Below, one piece after another: positions 10,007 to 19,524 of a DNA stretch of 64,000 nucleotides. Source of the DNA: a bacterium. GTDB lineage: Bacteria; Zhuqueibacterota; QNDG01; JAGLOF01. The notes under the pieces were generated by a model. It had not been told where the DNA came from. It was given only the letters and a program-made list of their open reading frames with translations, and made no database searches. Where the stretch lies: positions 1-64,000 of the forward strand of contig JAFGRY010000015.1 of NCBI GenBank assembly GCA_016934955.1. The letters are read 5' to 3'. The translations under genes were made by a program, and so were the position numbers. Within the stretch, counting starts at the first letter, position 1; every line of letters starts with the position of its first letter.

Positions 10007-12592
10007 ATGATGACGCGTGTGTGCTGCAGTATCAGAAGGCCGGTGCTCCTGCTTGTTGTGCTTACGGGGCTGACCGGCCGGTCCTTTTCCCAGATTACCT
10101 CTCCCGAAATGTTTTTCGGATTCACCCCCGGCGCGGACAGACAGCTGGTCCGGTGGGACCGCGCTGTAGACTATTTCCGGCTGCTTGAGCGGGAGAGCGA
10201 CCGGCTGAGGGTCCTGGACATGGGCCCCTCAACCATGGGCAACCCATTTATCGTGCTGCTGATCTCCGCTCCCGGAAATCTCGCGGACCTCGAACGGCTG
10301 CAGCGGATCAACCGGAAGATCGGCGATCCCCGGGGCGTTGACAGTCTCACGATCCGCGAGTATATCCGTGAGGGAAAGGCGGTGATCTGCCAGTCGATGG
10401 GTCTGCACTCAAGTGAAGTCGGCGGAACCCAGAGCACGCCTAATATCACCTACCGTCTGCTCTCACAGAATGATGAAACCACCCTGAGAATTCTCGATAA
10501 CGTCCTCTTTTTCATGATTCCCTGCTTCAACCCGGACGGAGATATCATGATCCACGACTGGTACTACGAGACACTGGGTACTCCCTTCGAGGGTGCGGGC
10601 ATGCCCTGGCTCTATCACAAGTACATCGGCCACGACACGAACCGTGATGGTGATTTCCTCAATATGGTCGAATCGCGCTACGCCGCTTCCATACTGTATG
10701 TGGACTGGCCTCCCCAGGCCTATATCGACCACCATCAGATGGGGAGCTACGGGCCGCGTTTTTTCGTGCCTCCCTACTGTGATCCCATCCGCCCCTGGGC
10801 GGATCCCCTGATCTGGCGGGAAATCAGCTGGTACGGGTCGCATATCGCTTATAAACTCGAAGAAAACGGGGTGCAGGGCGTGATAAACGGAGCCATGTTT
10901 CCAGGGTGGGGGCATTTCGGCTGGCACTGGATCACCCCCTTTCACAACATCGCCGGTATGCTGACCGAATCGGCCAGCGCCAGACTCGCATCGCCCCTCT
11001 ACATTCACCCTGACCAGTTGAAGGCGGGGAGCAGACAGTTTCCCGAATATGAGGCCCAGTCGACGTTTCCCAGTCCCTGGCCGGGCGGCTGGTGGCGGCT
11101 GTCGGATATCGTACGGCAGAAAGAAATAGCGGCAGTCGCGCTTCTCGATCTCGCCGCACGCAACAGGGAGACGGTACTGTACAATGCCTGGCAGAAGGCG
11201 CTCCATCAGATCGAACGGGGACGAACCGGGGATGTCAATGCAGTAATTGTGCCCGCGGACCAGCACGATCCGCTCACCGCCCTGAAGATGATCAACATTC
11301 TTCTTCGGTCCGGCATCGAGATTCAGCGCGCCGATGGTCCCTTTCAGGCGGGAGACCGGCTGTTCGGCGAGGGTTCTTTTCTCATCCCCCTGGCGCAGCC
11401 GAAAACGGGATTGATCAGAAATCTTCTCATGGAGACCCATTACGCGGATAATGAGTGGACCCGTGGCGATGACGGCTCCGTCCTCGAGCCGTACGATCTT
11501 TCAACCCACACCATGCATGAATTCATGGGCGTTTCCGTTCTGCCCGTCAAACTGCCTCCGGAACGCTCTTTCCCGGTGCTGACCGAACAGGTCAGTCCGT
11601 CAGGTTCCCTGCCCGAACGGATCGCCGGTGCGGCTGTACTCGACTGCCGGTTCAATGACAGCTACCGGGCGGTAAATCTGCTCCTGAACCGGGGGGTGGA
11701 CATCTACCGCGCCGGTGCTGCCTCCGGAACGGTTCCGGCGGGCGCCTTTCTCGTGGATGCCGGCAGACGGGAGGACCTGCGCGCGGTCGCCGCTGAGACA
11801 GGGCTGCCCATGAGCGGCACCGACACCGTTCCGAAGAGAGCGGGAACACCGCTGAAACGGCTCAGAACCGGTATATACCAGCGGTATTACGGCGGCAATA
11901 TAGATGAAGGCTGGACCCGGTTTCTGCTGGAACAGTTCGATTTTCCCTTTGAAATTGTCCGGGATGATGTTTTCCGGAAAAAAGGCCGCCTGGGGGATTT
12001 TGACGCTGTTATTTTTGCCAGTGACCGTGACTATCTGATCACCGGGAAACTGCCGGAAGATGCGGCCCGCTGGATCGACAACGAACTCCCTGAAAAGTAT
12101 CGCAGCGGGATCGGCGACGAGGGAGTGGAACAGCTGAAACAATTCGTCCGTGACGGGGGACGGGTAATCACCCTGGGAGACTCCTGGAAGCTCGCTGTGG
12201 AAGCATTCGACCTCAAGATAAAAAATGTACTGGAAGGGATCGACCGGAATGCGTTTTTCTGTTCCGGGTCGACACTTAACGCCTCCTTTGCCGCGGCCGA
12301 CCCGCTGGCCCGGGGAATGCCGGACCAGGGTGTCGTGCTGTTTACGGACAGCCCCGTATTCGAAATCGTCCCCGGCATGCACAACGAGGATTATACGACC
12401 ATTGTCCGATACGCCGACAGTGATCTTCTCAAGAGCGGCTGGCTCATCGGGGAAAAATATATCGCGGGGAAGCCGGCGATGATCCGGGCAGAATACGGCA
12501 AAGGGGACATCATCCTCATCGGGTTCAGAGCGCAGCACCGGGCCCAGACGCATGGAACGTTCAAGCTGCTCTTCAACGCGCTGGTGAAATAG
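10007..12592 (+). CDS. Exported M14-family zinc carboxypeptidase
   Basis: The start at 10007 follows a GGAGGT ribosome site and opens a signal peptide ending near SFSQ. The protein has about 861 aa. A peptidase M14 domain fills the first half: the zinc-binding HxxE appears in MGLHSSEVGGTQ, the third-ligand region is probably YIDHHQMGSYG, and IPCFNPDGD is a typical M14 strand. The C-terminal half (from about residue 480) has no catalytic motif I recognise, but includes a type-1 glutamine-amidotransferase-like fold segment near YRSGIGDEGVEQLKQFVRDG. Such M14 proteins with a long C-terminal extension are usual in FCB bacteria, where they act in the periplasm on peptides. The same-direction neighbour at 12696 is an exported esterase. 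Confidence 0.85.
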   Translation: MMTRVCCSIRRPVLLLVVLTGLTGRSFSQITSPEMFFGFTPGADRQLVRWDRAVDYFRLLERESDRLRVLDMGPSTMGNPFIVLLISAPGNLADLERLQRINRKIGDPRGVDSLTIREYIREGKAVICQSMGLHSSEVGGTQSTPNITYRLLSQNDETTLRILDNVLFFMIPCFNPDGDIMIHDWYYETLGTPFEGAGMPWLYHKYIGHDTNRDGDFLNMVESRYAASILYVDWPPQAYIDHHQMGSYGPRFFVPPYCDPIRPWADPLIWREISWYGSHIAYKLEENGVQGVINGAMFPGWGHFGWHWITPFHNIAGMLTESASARLASPLYIHPDQLKAGSRQFPEYEAQSTFPSPWPGGWWRLSDIVRQKEIAAVALLDLAARNRETVLYNAWQKALHQIERGRTGDVNAVIVPADQHDPLTALKMINILLRSGIEIQRADGPFQAGDRLFGEGSFLIPLAQPKTGLIRNLLMETHYADNEWTRGDDGSVLEPYDLSTHTMHEFMGVSVLPVKLPPERSFPVLTEQVSPSGSLPERIAGAAVLDCRFNDSYRAVNLLLNRGVDIYRAGAASGTVPAGAFLVDAGRREDLRAVAAETGLPMSGTDTVPKRAGTPLKRLRTGIYQRYYGGNIDEGWTRFLLEQFDFPFEIVRDDVFRKKGRLGDFDAVIFASDRDYLITGKLPEDAARWIDNELPEKYRSGIGDEGVEQLKQFVRDGGRVITLGDSWKLAVEAFDLKIKNVLEGIDRNAFFCSGSTLNASFAAADPLARGMPDQGVVLFTDSPVFEIVPGMHNEDYTTIVRYADSDLLKSGWLIGEKYIAGKPAMIRAEYGKGDIILIGFRAQHRAQTHGTFKLLFNALVK

Positions 12593-12695
12593 ACGGAAGC
12601 GTTCGCGAACCCGAACTCCGCCGGCGGGAATACGTATATCGGGCCGCACCGCGGGCAGGGAGTGAATCGATACAGAGATGATCGGGGAGTAATTT

Positions 12696-14522
12696 ATGAA
12701 ACAAACACGGTGCCTTGTTCCTGCCGCCATCTTCCTGGGCGTGACCGCCGCTTTTCCATGGCGCACATCCGTGTGCGACGCTTCGGGCCGGGATAAAACG
12801 ATTCACCTCTATGAAGGTGTCTGGACGGATATCGACATGTCGGGCGACTATACGATTCCCGATACGGACATATCGCTCTCATTTGATGAGAAAGCGCTCT
12901 ATATCCGGGCCCGGGTGCACGATGCCCATTTCAGGGACGGCGACAGATCCTGGCGGTACGGAGACGGATTCTTTATTACTATCGCCGCACCCGCCGATGA
13001 TCAGGATACCGAAACAGACCGGTATTACGCATATGGGTTCAGCGTTGAAAAGGGCAAACCCGCAGCCTGTCTGGTGAATCGTGACGGCACCTACTTCCTG
13101 CGTAATGTCGAGGAGGTCACTCCGAACATCACCGTCGATCCACGGACAATGACCGCTGATTACGATATAACCATACCCTGGCGTCATCTCTATCCGTTTC
13201 ATCCGCTGATTGACTCCAGGGGAGGGATAAACATCGTCTATACCAGCCAGAACGATGATCACAGCAGAAAACAGCTGCGGTATGTGCCGGGCACCTACGA
13301 TTCGGAGGACACTCCTTTTCGCAGCTTCGCGCCGGTCTATTTTCACCGCTCTGAAAAAAGCGTGTTTCAGCTGCAGGGCAGTGTGGAGGACAGGCTCGTC
13401 CATACCGGAAGAGTGGTTTCGAATCTCACGGTCTGGTCCCCGGATGCACGACAGCTGACCCTTGAATGCACGGTTGAGAACAGTGCAGGGAACCGTCTGG
13501 CAAAGAGGCTGACGGCAGGCGTGAGTCCCGGGCCCAATGTCATCCCCTGGGAGATGGATCTCTCCGATTCAGACGGGTTCTATGCACTGCGGGTTTCCGC
13601 CGGTGACAGTCTCTTATGGCAGGACGAGATCTATGCATGGGATCGCGACGCACTGTACTCCATGCAGACGGATGTGGAGCAGGCGTCCGCCGCCGGGAGC
13701 CCCAACACGCTCGCCGGGGTGGAAGGACTGCAGTACCGTTTCAGGGATCTGATATCCCGCATATCCCGATTTACATCCAGAGACGATCTTCAGGAGACCG
13801 GTCGGGAAATCGACCGTCTGAAAAATGCATACACCGCCTGGAAGGAAACCGGAACGGTCTACAGCGAAGAGGGGTATTATCTCTCGGCGTTCCGATCCCC
13901 TGACGACGCCAGCCTGCAGCCCTTCTCCATTATCCTGCCCGGGAATTTCGATCCTTCCGAACCCTATACGCTTGCCGTGGGGCTGCATGGAAGCGGAGTG
14001 GACGAGACGGGATTCATTCGTTCAGCCTCGAGGCTTTTCGCGGCAGACAGTGTCATTGTCATCGCGCCCAGAGGACGCGGACTGAGCGACTGGTGGACGG
14101 GACAGACGGAAAAAGACGCGGTGGCCCTGATTGAGATGATCCAGCGGATATGTATCGTTGATAGAACCATCTGCTACGGATTCTCCATGGGCGGCTACGG
14201 GACCTGGCGGATGACTCTCCTGCATCCTGATCTGTTCGATGCGGCAATCGTGCTCTCTGGCTTTCCCTATAATCCGCGGGTGAATACACCGCAAAATGAT
14301 ATGAACACGCATATCGGAAAAGGGCGCCATATCCATTTTCTTGTCATTCACGGCACAGAGGACCGGTCTCTTGAAATCGCTGATACCGATCATTTTGTGA
14401 ACAGGCTGGTCGCCGCCGGGTACACGATCGATTACCATCGTATTGAAGGCGCCGGACACGGAGACTATTTCAACCGGGTCCCGGACATTATCACCGCCTG
14501 GCTTGAAACGGTGAACCCCTGA
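12696..14522 (+). CDS. Exported CBM9-like and alpha/beta-hydrolase esterase fusion
   Basis: A 608-aa protein with an N-terminal signal (MKQTRCLVPAAIFLGVTAAF). Residues of about 30-210 resemble a CBM9-type beta-sandwich (WTDIDMSGDYTIPDTDISLS, ALYIRARVHD). The C-terminal part from about 405 is an alpha/beta hydrolase with an oxyanion region (LAVGLHGSG), a nucleophile elbow (GFSMGGYG), a probable acid (HGTEDRS) and a catalytic His (GAGHGDYF). The family includes PHB-depolymerase-like and feruloyl-esterase-like enzymes, so removal of ester groups from a polysaccharide is a reasonable inference. The ribosome site is GGGGAG. The gene lies in the run of exported enzymes between 10 and 19.5 kb. Confidence 0.82.
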   Translation: MKQTRCLVPAAIFLGVTAAFPWRTSVCDASGRDKTIHLYEGVWTDIDMSGDYTIPDTDISLSFDEKALYIRARVHDAHFRDGDRSWRYGDGFFITIAAPADDQDTETDRYYAYGFSVEKGKPAACLVNRDGTYFLRNVEEVTPNITVDPRTMTADYDITIPWRHLYPFHPLIDSRGGINIVYTSQNDDHSRKQLRYVPGTYDSEDTPFRSFAPVYFHRSEKSVFQLQGSVEDRLVHTGRVVSNLTVWSPDARQLTLECTVENSAGNRLAKRLTAGVSPGPNVIPWEMDLSDSDGFYALRVSAGDSLLWQDEIYAWDRDALYSMQTDVEQASAAGSPNTLAGVEGLQYRFRDLISRISRFTSRDDLQETGREIDRLKNAYTAWKETGTVYSEEGYYLSAFRSPDDASLQPFSIILPGNFDPSEPYTLAVGLHGSGVDETGFIRSASRLFAADSVIVIAPRGRGLSDWWTGQTEKDAVALIEMIQRICIVDRTICYGFSMGGYGTWRMTLLHPDLFDAAIVLSGFPYNPRVNTPQNDMNTHIGKGRHIHFLVIHGTEDRSLEIADTDHFVNRLVAAGYTIDYHRIEGAGHGDYFNRVPDIITAWLETVNP

Positions 14523-14602
14523 TCCGCGATCACGATGTATACCGCCGCGGCCATAGGGACGGCAGCGGCCGGCTGTACTGGCTGCTCATCGCTGCAGGCA
14601 CA

Positions 14603-14857
14603 GTGCTTGCCTGGCTGCTGCATGAACCGCGCCTGGTTTTTCTCTCCCTGCTGGGAATTCTCCTCTTCACGGGAAGGGTACTGGCGGTGCGTGAGCGCAT
14701 GGGGGCCGGGGAACAGGCGGTTGCATTGGGTGAGTATGCTATTGTGGAAAAAACGTGCGGCGGCTGCGGCGAACCGGTTGGGAATGACGCACGGGCCGGG
14801 AAACGCTGCCCGCACTGCGGGGCGCGCTGGACGGTTGAGCATATTTCCGAGCACTGA
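14603..14857 (+). CDS. Small membrane protein with C-terminal zinc ribbon
   Basis: The first standard start in frame is the GTG at 14603, giving 84 aa. The frame is open back to 14507 and encodes a further hydrophobic stretch (LYWLLIAAGTVLAW). The true start may therefore be a non-standard codon coupled to the esterase stop at 14520-14522. One or two transmembrane helices are followed by a cytoplasmic CGGCGEPVG...CPHCGARW zinc ribbon (two CxxC pairs). Function unknown. The composition matches its neighbours. Confidence 0.6.
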   Translation: MLAWLLHEPRLVFLSLLGILLFTGRVLAVRERMGAGEQAVALGEYAIVEKTCGGCGEPVGNDARAGKRCPHCGARWTVEHISEH

Positions 14858-14891
14858 TACCCGCAATGCTTCATGTACCGGGATAATGCCC

Positions 14892-14920
14892 TTGACTTCC
14901 AGCGGTCGATCCCGTATTTT
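14892..14920 (+). promoter_or_regulatory. Sigma-70-type promoter for the acetyltransferase gene
   Basis: TTGACT at 14892-14897 and TATTTT at 14915-14920 are separated by 17 bases. The expected transcript start lies about 50 bases before the chosen ATG at 14978, which supports that start over an ATG at 14873 located upstream of this promoter. Confidence 0.6.
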
Positions 14921-14977
14921 ATATCAGTGTCATCTTCAGCGCAGCGCCATTGTATCTCTTGCCGGGAATTTACGTCT

Positions 14978-15430
14978 ATGACAGGTGTATCCCCCGTTTC
15001 AGTCTCATTCCGAACGTACGTACCTCACGATTATGATCAGTTGATCCGCCTCTGGGAGGAAGCGGGTCTGCCCTACAAATCTGCCGGACGGGACCGTAAA
15101 GATCGCATTGAACAGGAACTGCTTCACGGCGTCGGACGCATCATACTCGCCGAATCGCAGGGGGTTCTTGTCGGAGCGGTTCTGGCCACCCACGACGGCA
15201 GAAAAGGCTGGATAAACCGGCTCGCCGTACTGCCCCGCCGGCGCAGAAGCGGTATCGGACGTCTGCTTGTGGAGGAGGCGGAAGCGTGGCTCGCTTCCCG
15301 GGGTATCGAAATCTTCACCTGTCTCATCGAAACGTATAATGACCCGTCCATGGCCTTTTTCGGGAAACTCGGCTATATCCGCCATGATGATATCATGTAT
15401 TTCAGTAAACGGCTTCATGATGACGTGTAA
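14978..15430 (+). CDS. GNAT-family N-acetyltransferase
   Basis: About 150 aa from the ATG at 14978 (MTGVSPVSVSFRTYVPHDYD). The acetyl-CoA motif A is clear: INRLAVLPRRRRSGIGRLLV, where RRSGIG is the pyrophosphate-binding loop. The C-terminal segment (NDPSMAFFGKLGYIRHDDI) is typical of RimI-like enzymes. Family knowledge: transfer of an acetyl group from acetyl-CoA to an amine of a protein or small molecule. The substrate is unknown. A 35-residue N-terminal extension from 14873 is possible but overlaps the promoter. Confidence 0.8.
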   Translation: MTGVSPVSVSFRTYVPHDYDQLIRLWEEAGLPYKSAGRDRKDRIEQELLHGVGRIILAESQGVLVGAVLATHDGRKGWINRLAVLPRRRRSGIGRLLVEEAEAWLASRGIEIFTCLIETYNDPSMAFFGKLGYIRHDDIMYFSKRLHDDV

Positions 15431-15447
15431 CCAGACAGGGGTGGTAT

Positions 15448-16722
15448 ATGAAATCAATGCAGCAGGGAACGATCAGCAGACGGAGCTTTCTCAAAGGAGC
15501 CGCACTGACCGGTACGGGGTTCACGATTATTCCCCGGCGGCTGCTCGGGGGACCCGGATACACGCCGCCCAGCGATGAATTGACCAAAGCGGTAATCGGC
15601 GTGGGATCCATGGGACTGGGACATCTCAATTATCCGGGCAGGACACTCGCTGTCTGCGATGTCGATGAGGGGCACCTCAAAAACGCGCTCTCGCGCTGTC
15701 AATCCCATGTCGCCGGGTACAGGGATTTTCGGGAGCTGCTGGAGCGAAAGGATATCGACATCGTTCACATCCCCACACCCCCGCACTGGCACGCGCTTAT
15801 TGCCATTGCCGCCGCAAAAGCGGGTAAGGATATCTGGTGCGAGAAGCCGATGACCCGCACTATCGGGGAAGGGAAGGCACTGGCTGAAACCGTCGGGAAG
15901 ACCGGCCGCATATTCAGGCTCAATACCTGGTTCCGTTTTACGGACACGTTCTACGGGTTTGGAACCACCGTAAAACCGGTTAGGAAGGCGGTGGAACATC
16001 GTCTGCTCGGATGGCCGCTCACCGTTACCGTGAACGCGGCTACAGGATTCAACTGGAAGTTCTTTTGGAGCGGAAGGACCGATCTTACCCCGCAGCGCGT
16101 ACCCGCGGAACTCGATTACGATTTCTGGCTCGGACCAGCTCCGGTCAAGCCCTACCATCCCCACCGGGTGCACAGCAGTTTCCGGGGCTACTGGGATTAT
16201 GACGGCGGTGGTCTCGGCGATATGGGCATGCACTATCTCGATCCTGTCCAGTACATTCTGGAGAAAGACGATACGAGTCCGGTGCGGATCGCTGCCGACG
16301 CCCCCCAGCAGCATCCCGACGCCTGCGGCAGCTGGAGGCGGATCGAACTGACCTACGAAGACGGCTGCAAGATCATCCTCGACGGAGACAATACGGATAC
16401 GGCGGCGCCGTTTATCAGCGGACCCGAGGGCAGTCTCTGGCCCGGCCTTCGCTCCGATATTTCACATCTGGAGGAGAAATTAGCCCGACTGCCCGATCCG
16501 GAGCCCCGGTGTATCGATTTTCATGAAGCCGTACGCACCAGGGAGAAATTCGCCCTGAACGAGCAGAACGGGCACCGTTCCTGCACCATCGTCAACCTTG
16601 CCAAGACAGCGGTGCAGCTGAACAGACCCCTGCGGTTTGATCCCGTATCACAGACATTTATCGATGATGCCGAGGCCAACAGGCTCGCCTGTCAGCCCTT
16701 GCGCGCGCCCTGGCGTCTCTGA
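15448..16722 (+). CDS. Tat-exported Gfo/Idh/MocA-family oxidoreductase
   Basis: A 424-aa protein with a twin-arginine signal (ISRRSFLKGAAL) at residues of about 10-21, so it is probably folded with its cofactor before export. A Rossmann start (AVIGVGSMGLGH), a DVD acidic strand end and the family EKP motif (IWCEKPMTRT) mark an NAD(P)-binding Gfo/Idh/MocA dehydrogenase. The C-terminal part has the usual GGGLGDMGMHYLD segment. Exported family members are common next to DUF1080 proteins in polysaccharide degraders, and the next gene carries DUF1080. A role in sugar or sugar-acid oxidation is inference. Confidence 0.85.
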   Translation: MKSMQQGTISRRSFLKGAALTGTGFTIIPRRLLGGPGYTPPSDELTKAVIGVGSMGLGHLNYPGRTLAVCDVDEGHLKNALSRCQSHVAGYRDFRELLERKDIDIVHIPTPPHWHALIAIAAAKAGKDIWCEKPMTRTIGEGKALAETVGKTGRIFRLNTWFRFTDTFYGFGTTVKPVRKAVEHRLLGWPLTVTVNAATGFNWKFFWSGRTDLTPQRVPAELDYDFWLGPAPVKPYHPHRVHSSFRGYWDYDGGGLGDMGMHYLDPVQYILEKDDTSPVRIAADAPQQHPDACGSWRRIELTYEDGCKIILDGDNTDTAAPFISGPEGSLWPGLRSDISHLEEKLARLPDPEPRCIDFHEAVRTREKFALNEQNGHRSCTIVNLAKTAVQLNRPLRFDPVSQTFIDDAEANRLACQPLRAPWRL

Positions 16723-16762
16723 TCCGGCACCGCCTGAACCCCAACGTGAGAGAGGACAGATC

Positions 16763-19486
16763 ATGAGATACAGATCCCTGTGCATCGGCCTGCTGATAAC
16801 CGGGAGTGCGGCTCAGCTCACCGCCCAGATCGGCACCGGCATGGAACAGCAGGTGAGAACACTTGTTTCCCGCTGGCCCGCGGAAGACGGCACCCGCATG
16901 CAGGCCCAGGCGGACTCACTCATCGGGCTCGGCCCGGAAGCGATCGCCATTCTCTGCCGCATCCTGCCCGGCACCGGGGAAGGTGGTGATCCGGCGCCCC
17001 AGTATGCGCTTCACGGGGTGGTCCACACCGTCAGCCTTCCGGGAAGGGAGAAGGAGAGGCGCCTGGTCACCGATGCACTCCTCACGTGTCTCGCTTCTGA
17101 TTGCAGTGTTCCGGTCAAGGCCTTTATTCTCAGACAGCTGCGGCTCTGCGCCACCGAGCGGGTGATCAGAGGTGTCCGGCCTTTTCTCACGCACCCTCTC
17201 CTGTGCGATCCCGCGTCACAGGTTCTGGCCACGCTCGGCGGCCCATCGGCCATGGATGCACTGATCGCCGCCCTCAACAGGAGCGGCGCTGATTGTACCG
17301 TCACGCTGATTCGGGCGCTGGGCGGGTTTCATGATCCGGACATATTCAAACCCCTGGCTCCCTTTGCCTCGAGCAGCGACACTGATGTGAGGGAAGCCGC
17401 ACTGGACGCGCTTGCGGCCACCGGTTACCCGCCTGCCTATGATCTGCTGAAGAAGATACCGGTCACCGCTTCCCGTTCAGAACTGACCGATGCCGTATTC
17501 CGGCTGCTGACATTCGCCGAACGTGCGGTCGATCAGGGGTACAGTCCCCTTGCTGAGACTATATGCCGCGACATACTCGCCGCCGGCAGTGATGATGCAT
17601 CACCGCAATGTGCGGCACTCTCGCTGCTTGTTCGCATCGGGGGACCCTCCGTTCAGTCTGACCTTCTGGCCGCCGCTGATTCCCCCCATCGCGATCTGCA
17701 GGCCGCCGCACTGAACCACGCCGAACGATTGGCGGGTAGCGCGGTAACCGCCCGGTGGATCGAGAAGATGGGATCGGCGGATCCGTCACTGCAGGTGCGG
17801 ATCATCACCATGCTCGGCCGAAGGGGAGACAGAACCGCGCTTCCGCTCCTGATCCAATCGGTACAGTCGGCCGATGCCGGTGTCCGACTGGCTGCCGCGA
17901 CAGCCGGCGCCCGGCTTGCAGGTGACGATTTCCTTCCCGAACTGCTGCATCTGTTCAAGCATGCGGATTCATCCCAGGCAGCATATCTTAAGACACTGAT
18001 CCTCTCTGCATTCTCACCGGAGGCCTTTTCCGAACTCGCTTCCGCGCTGCCGCTGCTGCCGCCGCCGTCGCAGGTCGCCGTCATCCAGGCCCTGGGTGTG
18101 CGACGTCTCTACGAGGAGACCGCCGCGGTGTACGCCGGAACCGCATCCGATGTGCCTGAGGTGCGGCTCGCCGCCATGCGGGCGCTTTCCCGGCTTGCCG
18201 ATACTGGCTACAGTGAACGAATCATCTCCCTGCTCAGATACAATGAAAGTCCGGATGAGATCGCGGCGCTGCAGGAGGCGCTTGTCATGTCATCCGGCGG
18301 ATCATCCAACGGTATCCTTGCCGCTGTCGCCTCCATGTCAGAGGATGAACGAATCAATTTTCTGCCGGTACTCGCCCGCCTGGGGGATGAGGCGTGCCTG
18401 GCCGCTGTAACGAGAGATGCGAGGAGCGGCAATCTCCCGCTCCGGAGAGCCGCGGTAAGGGCGCTGGCCGCGTGGCCGTCGCCGGCGGCCCTGCCTGTAT
18501 TGTCCGCTATTGCATACGGCAACAGCGGCACTGAGGAGAAAGAGGCGGCAGTGGACGGGTTTCTCCGTATCGCTTCCGCCGATCCGGGAGAGCCGGAGAC
18601 ACTGTTCAGCCGGCTCGCCGCCATTGCACCCTGTTGCACCACGGAGGCCCGAAAGAAAATCCTGCTGAAGACCTTCGCTGAAGTCCATAGCAGCGCGGCC
18701 CTGGATCTTGTCGGCAGCTACCTCGAAGATCCCGTTGTCGCCGCTGAAGCAGCGGTGGCTGCCGCGCGCATTGTCTCCACCGATGCATTTCCGGTAACGG
18801 ATACGGTCACCGCTGTGATGCTGCGCGCCCTCTATCGCTGCCGGGATCCCTACGTACATGAGCAGATCGCCGCTTTTCTTGAGGCCCATGCCCCGTCACG
18901 ACTTGCCTATAGGCCGCTGTTCAACGGCGAGGATCTCTCCGGCTGGAAACGCCATGAACATCTTCCCGGTCACGGTCTTGCCGGTCGCTGGTTCGTAGAG
19001 GAGGGTGTCATTGTCGGAATGCAGGACCCCCCGGGACAGGGCGGTTTTCTCGTGACCGAAGAAGCGTTCCGTGATTTTGATCTTCGCATGGAGGTCAAGA
19101 TCGACTGGCCCTTTGACAGCGGTGTGTTTCTGCGCGTGGGCCCTGATGGAAAGAGTCATCAGGTAACGCTCGATTACCGGGAAGGCGGCGAGATCGGCGG
19201 TATCTATCTGCCGTGGGTGCGCGGATTCGTCCATCACAACAGCGATGCAGCCTCTCTGTTTGCGCGCGCCGAATGGAACTCGCTTCGCATCGTCTGTCTG
19301 GGCGAACCGGCGCTGATCAGGGTCTGGCTCAACGGACAGCTGATCACCGACTTTCAGCATACACCCGAATCAACAGCGGGTGTCCCGGCAGAAGGCGGCA
19401 TCGCCCTGCAGGTTCACCCCGGCGGTGAAGGGTTCGAGAACAGCAGGGCCATGTTCTGGAATATCACGATCAGGGAAATCCGCTGA
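16763..19486 (+). CDS. Exported HEAT-repeat protein with C-terminal DUF1080 domain
   Basis: I choose the ATG at 16763 (MRYRSLCIGLLITGSAAQ), which begins a signal peptide behind GAGAGGA; about 907 aa. Residues of about 60-700 are HEAT/PBS-lyase-like helical repeats (for example VRLAAMRALSRLADTGYSER and PLRRAAVRALAAWPSP). From about residue 712 a 3-keto-disaccharide hydrolase/DUF1080 concanavalin-like domain follows, with the classical start (LFNGEDLSGWKRHE) and internal FDSGVFLRVGPDGK. By family knowledge DUF1080 is found in periplasmic carbohydrate-acting proteins. The long solenoid before it could bind partner proteins. It is adjacent to the Tat-exported Gfo/Idh gene and probably co-transcribed. 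Confidence 0.8.
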   Translation: MRYRSLCIGLLITGSAAQLTAQIGTGMEQQVRTLVSRWPAEDGTRMQAQADSLIGLGPEAIAILCRILPGTGEGGDPAPQYALHGVVHTVSLPGREKERRLVTDALLTCLASDCSVPVKAFILRQLRLCATERVIRGVRPFLTHPLLCDPASQVLATLGGPSAMDALIAALNRSGADCTVTLIRALGGFHDPDIFKPLAPFASSSDTDVREAALDALAATGYPPAYDLLKKIPVTASRSELTDAVFRLLTFAERAVDQGYSPLAETICRDILAAGSDDASPQCAALSLLVRIGGPSVQSDLLAAADSPHRDLQAAALNHAERLAGSAVTARWIEKMGSADPSLQVRIITMLGRRGDRTALPLLIQSVQSADAGVRLAAATAGARLAGDDFLPELLHLFKHADSSQAAYLKTLILSAFSPEAFSELASALPLLPPPSQVAVIQALGVRRLYEETAAVYAGTASDVPEVRLAAMRALSRLADTGYSERIISLLRYNESPDEIAALQEALVMSSGGSSNGILAAVASMSEDERINFLPVLARLGDEACLAAVTRDARSGNLPLRRAAVRALAAWPSPAALPVLSAIAYGNSGTEEKEAAVDGFLRIASADPGEPETLFSRLAAIAPCCTTEARKKILLKTFAEVHSSAALDLVGSYLEDPVVAAEAAVAAARIVSTDAFPVTDTVTAVMLRALYRCRDPYVHEQIAAFLEAHAPSRLAYRPLFNGEDLSGWKRHEHLPGHGLAGRWFVEEGVIVGMQDPPGQGGFLVTEEAFRDFDLRMEVKIDWPFDSGVFLRVGPDGKSHQVTLDYREGGEIGGIYLPWVRGFVHHNSDAASLFARAEWNSLRIVCLGEPALIRVWLNGQLITDFQHTPESTAGVPAEGGIALQVHPGGEGFENSRAMFWNITIREIR

Positions 19487-19524
19487 GGTACAGCCGTGGA
19501 TAAAACGGGAGGAGCCATAATTTT

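Noticed and set aside
11600-12766. Minus-strand open frame across the M14 gene end and the esterase start
   Set aside because: It is antisense to two supported genes, with no start signal and a composition typical of a shadow frame.
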